64,000 nt of DNA, taken from the NCBI GenBank assembly GCA_024280755.1, contig JAJRPN010000019.1, forward strand, positions 1 through 64,000, written 5' to 3'. Positions 56,563-64,000 of this stretch are shown in pieces (position 1 is the stretch's first letter; every line of letters starts with the position of its first letter). The translations under genes were made by a program, and so were the position numbers. The stretch is from Planctomycetota bacterium. Lineage in GTDB: Bacteria > Planctomycetota > Phycisphaerae > Phycisphaerales > UBA1924. Below the pieces are notes generated by a model. The model was not told the DNA's origin. It saw only the letters and a program-made list of their open reading frames with translations, and made no database searches.

Positions 56563-57123
56563 TCAATCTATATTATTCGAAGCAACCCAAGTTATCGATT
56601 CTTGATTCAGAAAATCAATCCATTTCAAATGCATATCTGCAGGAATTGATTCTGTTACTAAAAATCCCCTTGTCTCAACATGACGACTTGCTGCAATATT
56701 ATCTACTTCAACTCGCTTTAAATAATCACCAGCAAGCTGGGCAATTCCCTCTGCAAGGGTTGCTAGTGGCTCTACCTCGATAATAGATAAGCTACCACTT
56801 GCATGTTCAAAAATGACATCTGGTCGGTATTGTGTTCGCAAGCATCGCCAAAATCTAGTACCATCGTTTGATACGAGGTTGTCGTGCCAAACCCGCTCGA
56901 TTGGATCGTTTGAAAAATCAACCCCTAGCATCTGTGGATATGTGGCCACAAGGCTAACCGTTGCTGAATGCCATTCTGATTCTGGCCCACCCCATCCTTG
57001 CCTATTAGGGCTTCCTTCAGAAACTGATTGATCGGATTGTGTGGGCATCTCAAATGTCATTGCCACTTGTTGCCCCTCTATGGTTTCGAGCCAAAGGGGA
57101 AATACTAAATGTTCTCTGGCCAC
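56563..57123 (-). CDS. C-terminal part of a frameshifted gene; PD-(D/E)xK-like protein of unknown function
   Basis: 186 codons from a GTG at 57123, overlapping the upstream fragment by 74 bases in another frame. The middle has RPDVIFEHASGSLSIIEVEP followed by GIAQLAGDYLKR; PD-x13-ExE plus a QxxxY helix (QLAGDYL) resembles a PD-(D/E)xK nuclease core with the Lys replaced. Base composition is clearly poorer in GC than its neighbours. It may be the remainder of one protein that began in the fragment at 57358. The nuclease reading is an inference. Confidence 0.5.
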   Translation of the reverse strand: MAREHLVFPLWLETIEGQQVAMTFEMPTQSDQSVSEGSPNRQGWGGPESEWHSATVSLVATYPQMLGVDFSNDPIERVWHDNLVSNDGTRFWRCLRTQYRPDVIFEHASGSLSIIEVEPLATLAEGIAQLAGDYLKRVEVDNIAASRHVETRGFLVTESIPADMHLKWIDFLNQESITWVASNNID

Positions 57124-57358
57124 GACTAGGTCGTGGATTCAAGTGTGCAATTGCAGATTGAAGTTGATTAAATGGAACACGAATAATTGGCCCTTCTTTA
57201 AGCAAGAGGCGAGCATATTCTAAATTATTGGATTCAAAAACACTGGGATAAATATCGCATCGCCATATATTACCTGTATTCCATTGGACATTGCGTTCCC
57301 AGTATAGGTTTCCATTGTTCGATGTAAATATTTTTGCTTGTGCCATATAATTTTCCAT
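57050..57358 (-). CDS. N-terminal part of the frameshifted gene
   Basis: 102 codons from ATG 57358 (or 57346), 23 bases downstream of the mutase gene. The first 80 residues (AKIFTSNNGNLYWERNVQWNTG...LLKEGPIIRVP) look coding; the last 25 (RPSRGQRTFSISPLARN) do not, and from about 57120 the coding character moves to the overlapping frame. A 17-base palindrome CCACGACCTAGTCGTGG lies at the switch. Either a frameshifted pseudogene or two overlapping small genes. Confidence 0.5.
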   Translation of the reverse strand: MENYMAQAKIFTSNNGNLYWERNVQWNTGNIWRCDIYPSVFESNNLEYARLLLKEGPIIRVPFNQLQSAIAHLNPRPSRGQRTFSISPLARNHRGATSGNDI

Positions 57359-57381
57359 ACACTAGATTTGAGATTCTTTGT

Positions 57382-59118
57382 TTACCACTCCGGGCCGCCG
57401 GTGTAGCGGCCGTAGATATCGGCCATGGCTTGGACCATTTCGCCGAGGGTGCAGTTGGCTAATGCGCCTTCGATGAGGGTTGGCATGACATTTTGGTTGT
57501 TTCTCGCAGCTTCGCGGATGGCTTCGAGGGCGGCGGTTGTTGCGGCTGCATCTCGTTTGGCCTTGAACTCTTGGAGGGTTTGGACTTGGACGGTTTCTAC
57601 TTCTTCGGAGATGGTGAGGATGTCGATTTGGCGGTCTTCGTTTTTGTCGATGTATTCGTTGACGCCGACGATGACGCGGTCGCCGGCTTCGCATTCTTCG
57701 GAGAAGCGGTAGCTCGCTTCGGCGATTTTGCGTCGGAAGTAGCCTTTGTGGATTCCTTGGACGCAGCCGCCGTCGTCGATGGTGGAGGTTTTTGCGAACT
57801 CTGGTTTCCATGGGCCTCTGCCCATGTTGTCGATTTCTTCGATGAATGCGAGTGCTTCGGCTTCGACTTTGTCGGTGAGTGCTTCGATGAAGTATGAGCC
57901 GCCGAGGGGGTCGGTGGTTCTGGTGACTCCTGTTTCGTGTGCGAGGATTTGTTGGGTGCGCAGTGCGATGGTGACGGCTTGTTCTGTTGGGAGCCCGAGG
58001 GTTTCGTCCATGGAGTCTGTGTGGAGTGATTGGCACCCGCCGAGGACGCCGGCCATGGCTTGGTAGGCGACGCGGACGATGTTGTTGTAGGGTTGTTGCT
58101 CGGTGAGTGAGCAGCCTGCGGTTTGGACATGGGTTTTCATGAACCATGATCGTTTGTTTTTTGCGCCGTAGCGGTCCTTCATCATGCGTGCCCAGATTCG
58201 GCGTGCTGCGCGGAGCTTGGCGATCTCTTCGAAGAACTCGTTGTGTGCGTTGAAGAAGAAGGAGAGGCGTGGGGCGAAGTCTTCGATGTCAAGCCCGCGG
58301 ATGAGGCAGGCTTCGACATATTCCATGCCGTCGCGGAGGGTGAAGGCGAGTTCTTGGGTTGCCGATGAACCGGCTTCGCGGATGTGGTACCCGGAGATAG
58401 AAACGGAGTTCCACTTGGGGACATGCTGTGATTGGAACTCGATGGTGTCGACGACGAGTTTGGTGGAGGCTTCTGGGGGGTAGATGAACTCGTTTTGTGC
58501 GTGGAACTCTTTGAGGATGTCGTTTTGGAGAGTGCCTCCGAGTTGGTCCCATGAGATGTTTCGTTGCTTGGCCATCGCGAGGTACATCGCCCAAATGACG
58601 CAGGCGGGGGCGTTGATGGTCTGGGAGACGGTGACCTTATCGATGGGGATGTCTTTGTAGAGACGGTGCATGTCTTCGATGGTGTCGATTGCTACGCCGC
58701 ACTTGCCAACTTCGCCGAGCGAGAGGGTGTCGTCTGAGTCACGCCCCATGAGTGTTGGGAGATCGAAGGCGGTGGAGAGCCCGGTGTTGGCGGCGGTCTT
58801 TGTTTTGGTCTGTGCGAGGATGTATTTGAAGCGTTCGTTGGTGTCGTCTGCTGAGCCGAAGCCTGCGAACTGTCGCATGGTCCAGAGGCGTGTGCGGTAG
58901 CCTTGGGGGAATAAGCCTCGGGTGTAGGGGAACTCGCCGGGGTTGTTGATGTCACGGTCGAAGTGCTTGAGTGATTCGGCGAGGTCGTTGGGTGTGTAGG
59001 CCGCGTCGAGTGCGAGTCCTGAGATGGTGACTGCGTGTGGATCGATCTTGCCGGTCGCCGGGTCGATTCCTGGGCCTGAGATTGAGGTGTTGGATGCGGG
59101 TGTGTTTGTGGCTGTCAT
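57382..59118 (-). CDS. Isobutyryl-CoA mutase-type large subunit (methylmalonyl-CoA mutase family)
   Basis: 578 residues, the substrate-binding TIM-barrel subunit alone; no cobalamin-binding DxHxxG domain is attached. The N-terminal YTRGLFPQGYRTRLWTMRQ, AFDLPTLMGRDSDD and ISGYHIREAG (His245) blocks are typical. Two specificity residues differ from methylmalonyl-CoA mutase: Phe84 in RQFAGF (Tyr89 in MutB) and Gln208 in FHAQNEF (Arg207 in MutB), the pair found in isobutyryl-CoA mutase IcmA. It should work with a separate B12 subunit (IcmB-like) not in this window. GGGAG precedes the ATG. Confidence 0.85.
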   Translation of the reverse strand: MTATNTPASNTSISGPGIDPATGKIDPHAVTISGLALDAAYTPNDLAESLKHFDRDINNPGEFPYTRGLFPQGYRTRLWTMRQFAGFGSADDTNERFKYILAQTKTKTAANTGLSTAFDLPTLMGRDSDDTLSLGEVGKCGVAIDTIEDMHRLYKDIPIDKVTVSQTINAPACVIWAMYLAMAKQRNISWDQLGGTLQNDILKEFHAQNEFIYPPEASTKLVVDTIEFQSQHVPKWNSVSISGYHIREAGSSATQELAFTLRDGMEYVEACLIRGLDIEDFAPRLSFFFNAHNEFFEEIAKLRAARRIWARMMKDRYGAKNKRSWFMKTHVQTAGCSLTEQQPYNNIVRVAYQAMAGVLGGCQSLHTDSMDETLGLPTEQAVTIALRTQQILAHETGVTRTTDPLGGSYFIEALTDKVEAEALAFIEEIDNMGRGPWKPEFAKTSTIDDGGCVQGIHKGYFRRKIAEASYRFSEECEAGDRVIVGVNEYIDKNEDRQIDILTISEEVETVQVQTLQEFKAKRDAAATTAALEAIREAARNNQNVMPTLIEGALANCTLGEMVQAMADIYGRYTGGPEW

Positions 59119-59383
59119 GGCAAATGGCTCCCGGGAATGGGCTTAGGGGGAATATTTTCTCGGTTGATTATATCGCGGTGGGTTGGGATAGCAAAGTGTG
59201 GATATTGGGGATGATACGGGGGATTTGAAGAGCGAGTTGGCCAGGCGGTTTTGTTATATATAACACTCGGTGATTTATGTTGTATTTTTTGTGAAACCAG
59301 TTTCCTTCTTGTGCGGATAGTCCTTGTCCCTCTCGGGATATCCAATTCGGTAGCTGCTTTTCGGCGGCGTAGATGTAAAGGAA
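59119..59383. other. 265-base intergenic region between divergent genes
   Basis: No gene seen. It contains a 12-base palindrome GTTATATATAAC (59253-59264) followed by an AT-rich stretch to about 59300, and one TGTGGATAT (one base off the DnaA-box consensus) near 59197. It must hold promoters for the mutase and the dockerin-type gene, but I cannot place them with confidence. Confidence 0.4.
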
Positions 59384-59389
59384 ATGACG

Positions 59390-60763
59390 ATGACAAGTAC
59401 AGGAAGAAATCGGAATAGAACTGCATTTTTGGCATTGAGTGTGTGCGCTGGCGGTGTATGCGGTCTTGTCGGTGCGGCGGAACCACCAACTTCGCTCGAT
59501 GCAAATCGTGGGCGTGTTGTTGATGTGGCGCATATCTACTACAACATTGTGAGCGGCGAGAAAGTGATTACACTTCTTGACGATGGACAAACTGCGGGGG
59601 CAGTGGGGAATACAAGCGCGCCGATTTGGTCTTCGCTTGATGGCTGGTGTAATGGTGTGCACCCGGGCGTGTCTACTGCTTTTTTCTTTGTTGTTGATGA
59701 CAACTCGGTAAGCACTGAGTTTGCCACTGGTGTGACCGCATTGGACTTTGGGGATATCGCGGTTGATACACTTGTTGACTGTGTGCGGATTAATTGGATC
59801 ACTGACCATAGCGATACTGATGATGACAGCGATGGTATTGGCGATGGGGTGATTGGACTTGCTGGGGAGTGGAGTTGGTACGATGCGGATGATGGGCGGG
59901 CGCTGAATATATCGACTCGGTTGCCGATTATTTCGATCCGATTCACTGATTTGCCTGGTGATATTTCTGGGACAAACCCTGGTGATCCAGGCAACACATT
60001 GGCTGGGTATTCGTTTGATCTAGATCTGAATGCTTCATCATTAACCAGTTCTTTGATGTTTGAGATTGGTGATTCTGATGGCGATCTTCAGGGTGCTGCG
60101 TTTGGGAATAATGATGTGGACATCAACTCGGATGGCATTGGTGATGGGTTTTCGATTGCAGACACATCGATTGATCCGAATACTGGGATTCCATTTGTAG
60201 ATCGTGACTTCGATGGACTGCCCGATGCGGATCTTGATGGGGATGGACTCTTTGACTGGTCGTATGGTGTGCGGTTCTTCCAGCCGGGCACTGGAGATAG
60301 TAATGATGATGGTGTGATCGATGCGCTTGATGGCGACATTGCCGATTCGATGCGTGCGATTGGGGTTGAGATTGGATCGCCGCCGTTCATACTCACTGAT
60401 AATGGAGATGGCACATTCAACTGGTCACTTGATTTTTCTGCCCCTGACGCGGGGTTTGGATCTATTGACGCGTTCGCTTTGTATGACGGCGGGACTTACC
60501 TTGGTCGATTCAATTTGGGAGGTTTCTTGTGTACTGCTGAGGAGCAGCGACCTCGGGCAGATTTGGCGACTCAGTTGTTTAGTCCTGGGGCATATGAATG
60601 CTGCCCTGCGGATACGAACTGCGATGGAGTGATCAACTTCTTTGATATTTCGATATTCTTGGCTGAGTTCAATGGTCCTGATTGTGATTACAACGGTGAT
60701 GGAGAATGCAATTTTTTTGATATTTCTGCATTCCTTGCCGATTTCGCTGCTGGTTGCCCATAA
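59390..60763 (+). CDS. Secreted dockerin-type protein, paralogue 1
   Basis: About 457 residues from ATG 59390 (AAAGGA seven bases upstream; ATG 59384 is too close). Signal peptide to about residue 28 (FLALSVCAGGVCGLVGAA). An unrecognised domain begins VVDVAHIYYNIVSGEKVITL; the middle is Asp-rich with calcium-binding-like stretches (DSDGIGDG, DLDGDGLFDW). The C-terminus carries NCDGVINFFDISIFL and NGDGECNFFDISAFL and ends AGCP, the GC-type dockerin-like module. It shares most blocks with the gene 164 bases downstream. Confidence 0.85.
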   Translation: MTSTGRNRNRTAFLALSVCAGGVCGLVGAAEPPTSLDANRGRVVDVAHIYYNIVSGEKVITLLDDGQTAGAVGNTSAPIWSSLDGWCNGVHPGVSTAFFFVVDDNSVSTEFATGVTALDFGDIAVDTLVDCVRINWITDHSDTDDDSDGIGDGVIGLAGEWSWYDADDGRALNISTRLPIISIRFTDLPGDISGTNPGDPGNTLAGYSFDLDLNASSLTSSLMFEIGDSDGDLQGAAFGNNDVDINSDGIGDGFSIADTSIDPNTGIPFVDRDFDGLPDADLDGDGLFDWSYGVRFFQPGTGDSNDDGVIDALDGDIADSMRAIGVEIGSPPFILTDNGDGTFNWSLDFSAPDAGFGSIDAFALYDGGTYLGRFNLGGFLCTAEEQRPRADLATQLFSPGAYECCPADTNCDGVINFFDISIFLAEFNGPDCDYNGDGECNFFDISAFLADFAAGCP

Positions 60764-60810
60764 AAATGGTTTTTTGTTGAAAGACGCCTTGATTTTATGT
60801 GTTCTCTCAC

Positions 60811-60843
60811 AGCGGCACCCGGGCTTTGGCTTTGGGTGTCGCT
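60811..60843. terminator. Hairpin between the two dockerin-type genes
   Basis: Ten-base stem AGCGGCACCC / GGGTGTCGCT with one mismatch, 13-base loop, no T-run after it. Possibly a transcription attenuator between the tandem genes. Confidence 0.35.
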
Positions 60844-60927
60844 GTCCTTGGCGGATATAGAGTTGTATTGGTCGAGTATTTCGTGTAGTTTAGTAGAAGT
60901 TGAGTTGCCTACGCAAAGGAGACGAAA

Positions 60928-62298
60928 ATGGGGTTCATGAAGATCAATACTTTGACAGTGTGCCTGTGTGCGGGGAGTGTAGTTGGGGCCGAAGAGCCGA
61001 CTCGGTTGTCTCCGAGTGTTGGGCATGTGGAGACTGTGGCGCATATTTATTATAATGTGGCGAGTGGGGAGAAGGTGGTGACGCTGTTTGGTGAAGATCA
61101 GACGGCACCGGCTATTGGAAACGGTTTGCCTGTTTGGTCTACCGTGGTGAGTAATCCGTGTGCGGAGCAGGGGTATACGACTTCGTATTTCTTTGGGATT
61201 GACGATAACACGCCTTCAACTTCAAATGGGTTTGCACAGACTGGATTTACGCTTTTGGATTATGGCGATATTCAGACAGACACACTCGTTGATTGCATCC
61301 ATGTTAGCTGGGTGACTGATCATGCGGATGTGGATGCGGACGGCGATGGGGTTGGTGATGGGGTTGTTGGGCTCTCTGGCGAGTGGATCATTTGGGATGC
61401 GGACAATGGGCGCGAGATTGATCATGAGACTCGGCTTCCGATTGTTTCAATTCTGTTGACGAATCTGCCTGCGGATATCTCAGGAACGAATGATCCAAGT
61501 GATCCGAGCAACACCTTCGCGCGATATACGATGGATCTTGATCTGAATGCGTCGTCATTGGCGAGTAGTTTGGTGTTTGAGATCGGGGACTCGGATGGGG
61601 ATCTTCAAGGGGCAGCATTTGGAAACAACAATGTAGATATTAACAGCGATGGTATAGGCGATGGGTTTTCAGTCGCTGATCCTTCGGTTGATCCCGCAAC
61701 TGGTTTTCCCTTTGTAGATCGTAATTTTGATGGTTTGCCAGACAACGACCTCGATGGCGACGGCTTGTTTGACTGGGCGTGGAGTGTTCGGTTTTATCAG
61801 CCTGGGCTTTGGGACAGCAATGCGGATGGGGTGATCGATGCACTTGATGGTGACATTGCTGATTCGATGCGGCTAATCGGTGTGAACTTTGGAGCGCCGC
61901 AAGGAACTGTGATTGATCTGGGTGATGAGACTTGGGAATGGGAGATTGATACATCGGCCCAAGGTGCGGGTACTGGCTCAGAGGATCGGTTCGCCTTTTA
62001 TCTGCCGCCGAACGGTGGTCATATCGCGTATGAGGGCGGGTATTTCTTTGGGGGATTTGCCTGTTCTGGGATCAACTACAATCCATATGCTTCGTTTGAG
62101 TTTCAGCTTTATTCACGGGGGCGTGTGTTCGATTGTGGAGATGTTAATGGTGATGGTGTGCTGAACTTTTTCGATATTTCAGCGTATCTCGTTCTGTATA
62201 ACGAAGGAAGCCCGCATGCGGATCTTAATGGTGATGGTGCGTTGAATTTCTTTGATATTTCCGCGTTCTTGGGTATTTATAGTGCCGGATGTCCGTGA
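60928..62298 (+). CDS. Secreted dockerin-type protein, paralogue 2
   Basis: 456 residues; AAAGGAG seven bases before the ATG. Same architecture as the preceding gene: signal peptide, VAHIYYNVASGEKVVTL domain, LDLNASSLASSLVFEIGDSDGD block nearly identical to its neighbour (motif FEIGDSDGDLQGAAFGNN), calcium-type Asp repeats, and two dockerin-like repeats ending AGCP. A tandem duplication is clear. Function unknown; secreted or surface attached. A terminator follows. Confidence 0.87.
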   Translation: MGFMKINTLTVCLCAGSVVGAEEPTRLSPSVGHVETVAHIYYNVASGEKVVTLFGEDQTAPAIGNGLPVWSTVVSNPCAEQGYTTSYFFGIDDNTPSTSNGFAQTGFTLLDYGDIQTDTLVDCIHVSWVTDHADVDADGDGVGDGVVGLSGEWIIWDADNGREIDHETRLPIVSILLTNLPADISGTNDPSDPSNTFARYTMDLDLNASSLASSLVFEIGDSDGDLQGAAFGNNNVDINSDGIGDGFSVADPSVDPATGFPFVDRNFDGLPDNDLDGDGLFDWAWSVRFYQPGLWDSNADGVIDALDGDIADSMRLIGVNFGAPQGTVIDLGDETWEWEIDTSAQGAGTGSEDRFAFYLPPNGGHIAYEGGYFFGGFACSGINYNPYASFEFQLYSRGRVFDCGDVNGDGVLNFFDISAYLVLYNEGSPHADLNGDGALNFFDISAFLGIYSAGCP

Positions 62299-62330
62299 GT
62301 TGATCGGATATGATTTGTTTGTAGACATGA

Positions 62331-62361
62331 AAAAAGCCGCGGGTTGAACCTTCGGCTTTTT
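62331..62361 (+). terminator. Rho-independent terminator after the dockerin-type genes
   Basis: AAAAAGCCG / CGGCTTTTT stem around a 13-base loop, T-run on the right and A-run on the left, 32 bases after the stop codon. Confidence 0.88.
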
Positions 62362-62385
62362 CTTAATTGTCCCCTAGTGGGTTAA

Positions 62386-62604
62386 ATGGGCATACGCGGA
62401 CTTGAACATACCGCATTGGCGCGTATAGAAACGCCGATTTCGGGGAGTGGGGGCGCAGAATCGAGCGCACTTTTGGACGATTCCCGCTCAACGGCCCAAT
62501 CTGACCCCGCGCTCGATGAGTTGATCCGGGTTTGGCCGACGCTCCATGAGTGGACGAGATGGCAGATTCGAGAGTTGATTGAAAAACAGAATCAGCCAGA
62601 GTGA
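62386..62604 (+). CDS. Possible small hypothetical protein
   Basis: 72 codons. The N-terminal half (IETPISGSGGAESSALLDD) is low in structure; the second half (LDELIRVWPTLHEWTRWQIRELIEKQ) would form an amphipathic helix pair, which argues for real coding. No clear ribosome site and no family recognised. It precedes the nested palindrome. Confidence 0.4.
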   Translation: MGIRGLEHTALARIETPISGSGGAESSALLDDSRSTAQSDPALDELIRVWPTLHEWTRWQIRELIEKQNQPE

Positions 62605-62609
62605 TTCAT

Positions 62610-62676
62610 GGCACGGCGGTTGCATCGCGCACGCGCGTGCGCGCGTAGTGGTCTCATTGGGCTGAGAAGCCGTGCC
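62610..62676. repeat. Nested palindrome: long-range stem enclosing an 18-base CG palindrome
   Basis: Outer arms GGCACGGC (62610-62617) and GCCGTGCC (62669-62676) are perfect complements. Inside lies CGCGCACGCGCGTGCGCG (62626-62643), a perfect palindrome. The element is between the small ORF and the end of the DNA methyltransferase gene, so it may end that transcript. Confidence 0.6.
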
Positions 62677-62685
62677 TTTAGATAT

Positions 62686-64000
62686 TCAGGCCCGTTCTTG
62701 ATTCATTCGTAGCAGATTGCCGAGGATCAACTGTTCTACCTCTTCGCGGCGTTCGATCAGGTCATGCCCTTCGGATAAGGGTTGACCAGCTCCGGTCTCC
62801 TCAAACACCTCGGCCCATGCCGTATCCCAATCCCCATCAGGATCGATAGTGGCATACGCGGCGAGCACGGCTTCGTCGAGGGCTTTGTGGGCGAGCCTCA
62901 ACCATGTTGGGCGTTCGTTGTAGAGGTTCGTCAGGGTTCGCTTCTTGAGCTTTGCATCCTTGGCACACGCGGCATCAATCGCACTCTGGCGGATCAATCG
63001 CTGGGCCTCCTCGCCACTGACGGCGAGCACATCGGCAAAGTCGTCCTCGGCATCAATCCGATCGGCGATGGGCTCCACCCACTCGGGCGGGTTGAGCCAG
63101 CGTTCGCGTTGTTCGTTGAGGGTTGCGGCACACTCGCCAATCGCATCGTGGAGCGGGCGTTGGGGATCACCCTCGCCCGGCTCATGCCCCGGCGACCACG
63201 GGAGCGGGAAGGTCTCGAAACATGTGGTGGGCGTGTAGCGGGGACGGTCTTCGAGTTGTGTGCCTTGACGGAGTGCCCAGAGTTCGTGGATGGTGCTGTG
63301 GAGGGTGCCGAAGAAGTAGTCGTCGGAACGGGCGAAGATGAATAGTCCGTCTGCCGGCACTATCGCACTATCAATCCAACTGAATAATCTGTGCTTGGTG
63401 ACATATGCAGTTGCTAGACATTTTTGATTTGTGCTTTGAGCCTGTCGCATTGCCGGTCTAGTTTCGGCATACAACCACCATCGTTCACGATAAATCTTCC
63501 TCTTGTTTTTGTCTCTTGCAGGCTTCACCATAGTCAAAGCATGATCGAATGGTGATTCATATTGGGACGCGTCACCAATGGTGTCCAAATCGCTAAAATC
63601 GATAATCCATCGCCCAGGGTTTCGCGTTGTCGTCGCTCTTCCATTCATTGTTGGTCGCATGACATCAATATTTGCTTGACCATTTGGATTTCCAGCTTTC
63701 GACAAAAACTCCCTTGATACTGGCCAGTCAAAGTCGAAAGAGCCTGATTTCTTCACACCGATAAGGCATATGTCAATGTTTGATCCCAACTGAGTAGAAA
63801 GAGTCAGATTCACACCACTGGTTAAATCGCTATTTATGAAACCAGTTGGCAAGCCATCCAAGTAGACGGCTTCTTCAGTCTTCGCAAAGCAAACGATAGA
63901 TACATGTACCGATGCACCATCGAGATTCCAATCTTTGTCTGCCCAAGCGTCGAAGATATTATGCGATTCAGAGAGCTTTGATAAAACTGAACGATTGGCT
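62686..64000 (-). CDS. MmeI-like type II restriction/DNA methyltransferase, C-terminal part (runs off window)
   Basis: The frame is open from 62686 to the window edge; about 437 residues are seen. The segments IFDAWADKDWNLDGASVHVSIVCF, LDGLPTGFINSDLT, NPNGQANIDVMRP, GRWIIDFSDLD, YRERWWLYAE and DDYFFGTLHSTIHELWALR follow in the order of the target-recognition and C-terminal regions of MmeI/type IIL proteins and related class I methyltransferases. The catalytic NPPY and any nuclease domain would be upstream, outside the window. It modifies, and may cut, DNA in host defence. Confidence 0.85.
   Translation of the reverse strand, partial: ANRSVLSKLSESHNIFDAWADKDWNLDGASVHVSIVCFAKTEEAVYLDGLPTGFINSDLTSGVNLTLSTQLGSNIDICLIGVKKSGSFDFDWPVSREFLSKAGNPNGQANIDVMRPTMNGRATTTRNPGRWIIDFSDLDTIGDASQYESPFDHALTMVKPARDKNKRKIYRERWWLYAETRPAMRQAQSTNQKCLATAYVTKHRLFSWIDSAIVPADGLFIFARSDDYFFGTLHSTIHELWALRQGTQLEDRPRYTPTTCFETFPLPWSPGHEPGEGDPQRPLHDAIGECAATLNEQRERWLNPPEWVEPIADRIDAEDDFADVLAVSGEEAQRLIRQSAIDAACAKDAKLKKRTLTNLYNERPTWLRLAHKALDEAVLAAYATIDPDGDWDTAWAEVFEETGAGQPLSEGHDLIERREEVEQLILGNLLRMNQERA

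Noticed and set aside
57362..58147. 261-codon Arg-rich frame on the minus strand
   Set aside because: It is a shifted frame inside the mutase gene, with the low-complexity Arg/Pro/His content of such shadows.
62686..64000. BREX (PglX) or DISARM methyltransferase
   Set aside because: The visible blocks fit MmeI/type IIL better, and no other BREX or DISARM gene is in the window.

Overview
The window looks like chromosomal DNA of a Gram-negative planctomycete, most likely class Phycisphaerae. Evidence: three exported proteins end in the DxNxDGxxNFFDxSAFLxxF repeat plus AGCP tail typical of the GC-type dockerin-like anchors of that group; there is a fused SecDF, a divergent CTP synthase and a PEP-CTERM-like protein; Kdo (KdsB) and heptose (HldD-like) genes point to a lipopolysaccharide outer membrane. 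About 90% is coding. There is one tRNA (Arg, anticodon UCU). I saw no rRNA, prophage or CRISPR array.

Layout. 1-5.9 kb: end of an M24 peptidase, a four-gene minus-strand block ctaB / ABC ATPase / ABC permease / SCO1 (cytochrome oxidase assembly), an exported EEP-family hydrolase, tRNA-Arg and a TIGR01777 epimerase. 5.9-9.7 kb: cystathionine beta-synthase and gamma-lyase (reverse transsulfuration) and an exported MsrB-MsrA fusion. 9.8-24.7 kb: def-fmt-metallopeptidase block, kdsB, pyrG, panC, gcvT, phoU-like, eno, an M50 and a rhomboid protease side by side with related cytosolic tails, then tgt. 24.8-34.3 kb: yajC-secDF, LysM protein, two NDP-sugar epimerase-family genes, a QueC-like protein and proS. 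34.4-53.6 kb: large subtilase, purD, DUF4340 protein, C26 amidotransferase, metF, a decayed pseudopilin gene, a LuxR regulator, an ArsR-methyltransferase / ahcY / THUMP-like methyltransferase block (methyl cycle), LigD-phosphoesterase-like protein, SNase, asnB and others.

From about 54 kb the character changes. The plus strand switches from C-rich to G-rich whatever the gene direction, the signature of a replication origin or an inversion edge. The same stretch holds a RAYT transposase with three REP-like hairpins, a second repeat type that has invaded a small gene, a frameshifted low-GC gene, an acyl-CoA mutase with isobutyryl-CoA-mutase-type active-site residues, two tandem paralogous dockerin-type proteins and the end of an MmeI-like DNA methyltransferase cut by the window edge. 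54-64 kb is therefore the accessory part; 1-53 kb is mostly core metabolism. Methyl-group and sulfur metabolism recurs across the window: CBS, CGL, MsrBA, GcvT, MetF, AhcY, ArsR-methyltransferase, MTA/SAH nucleosidase.
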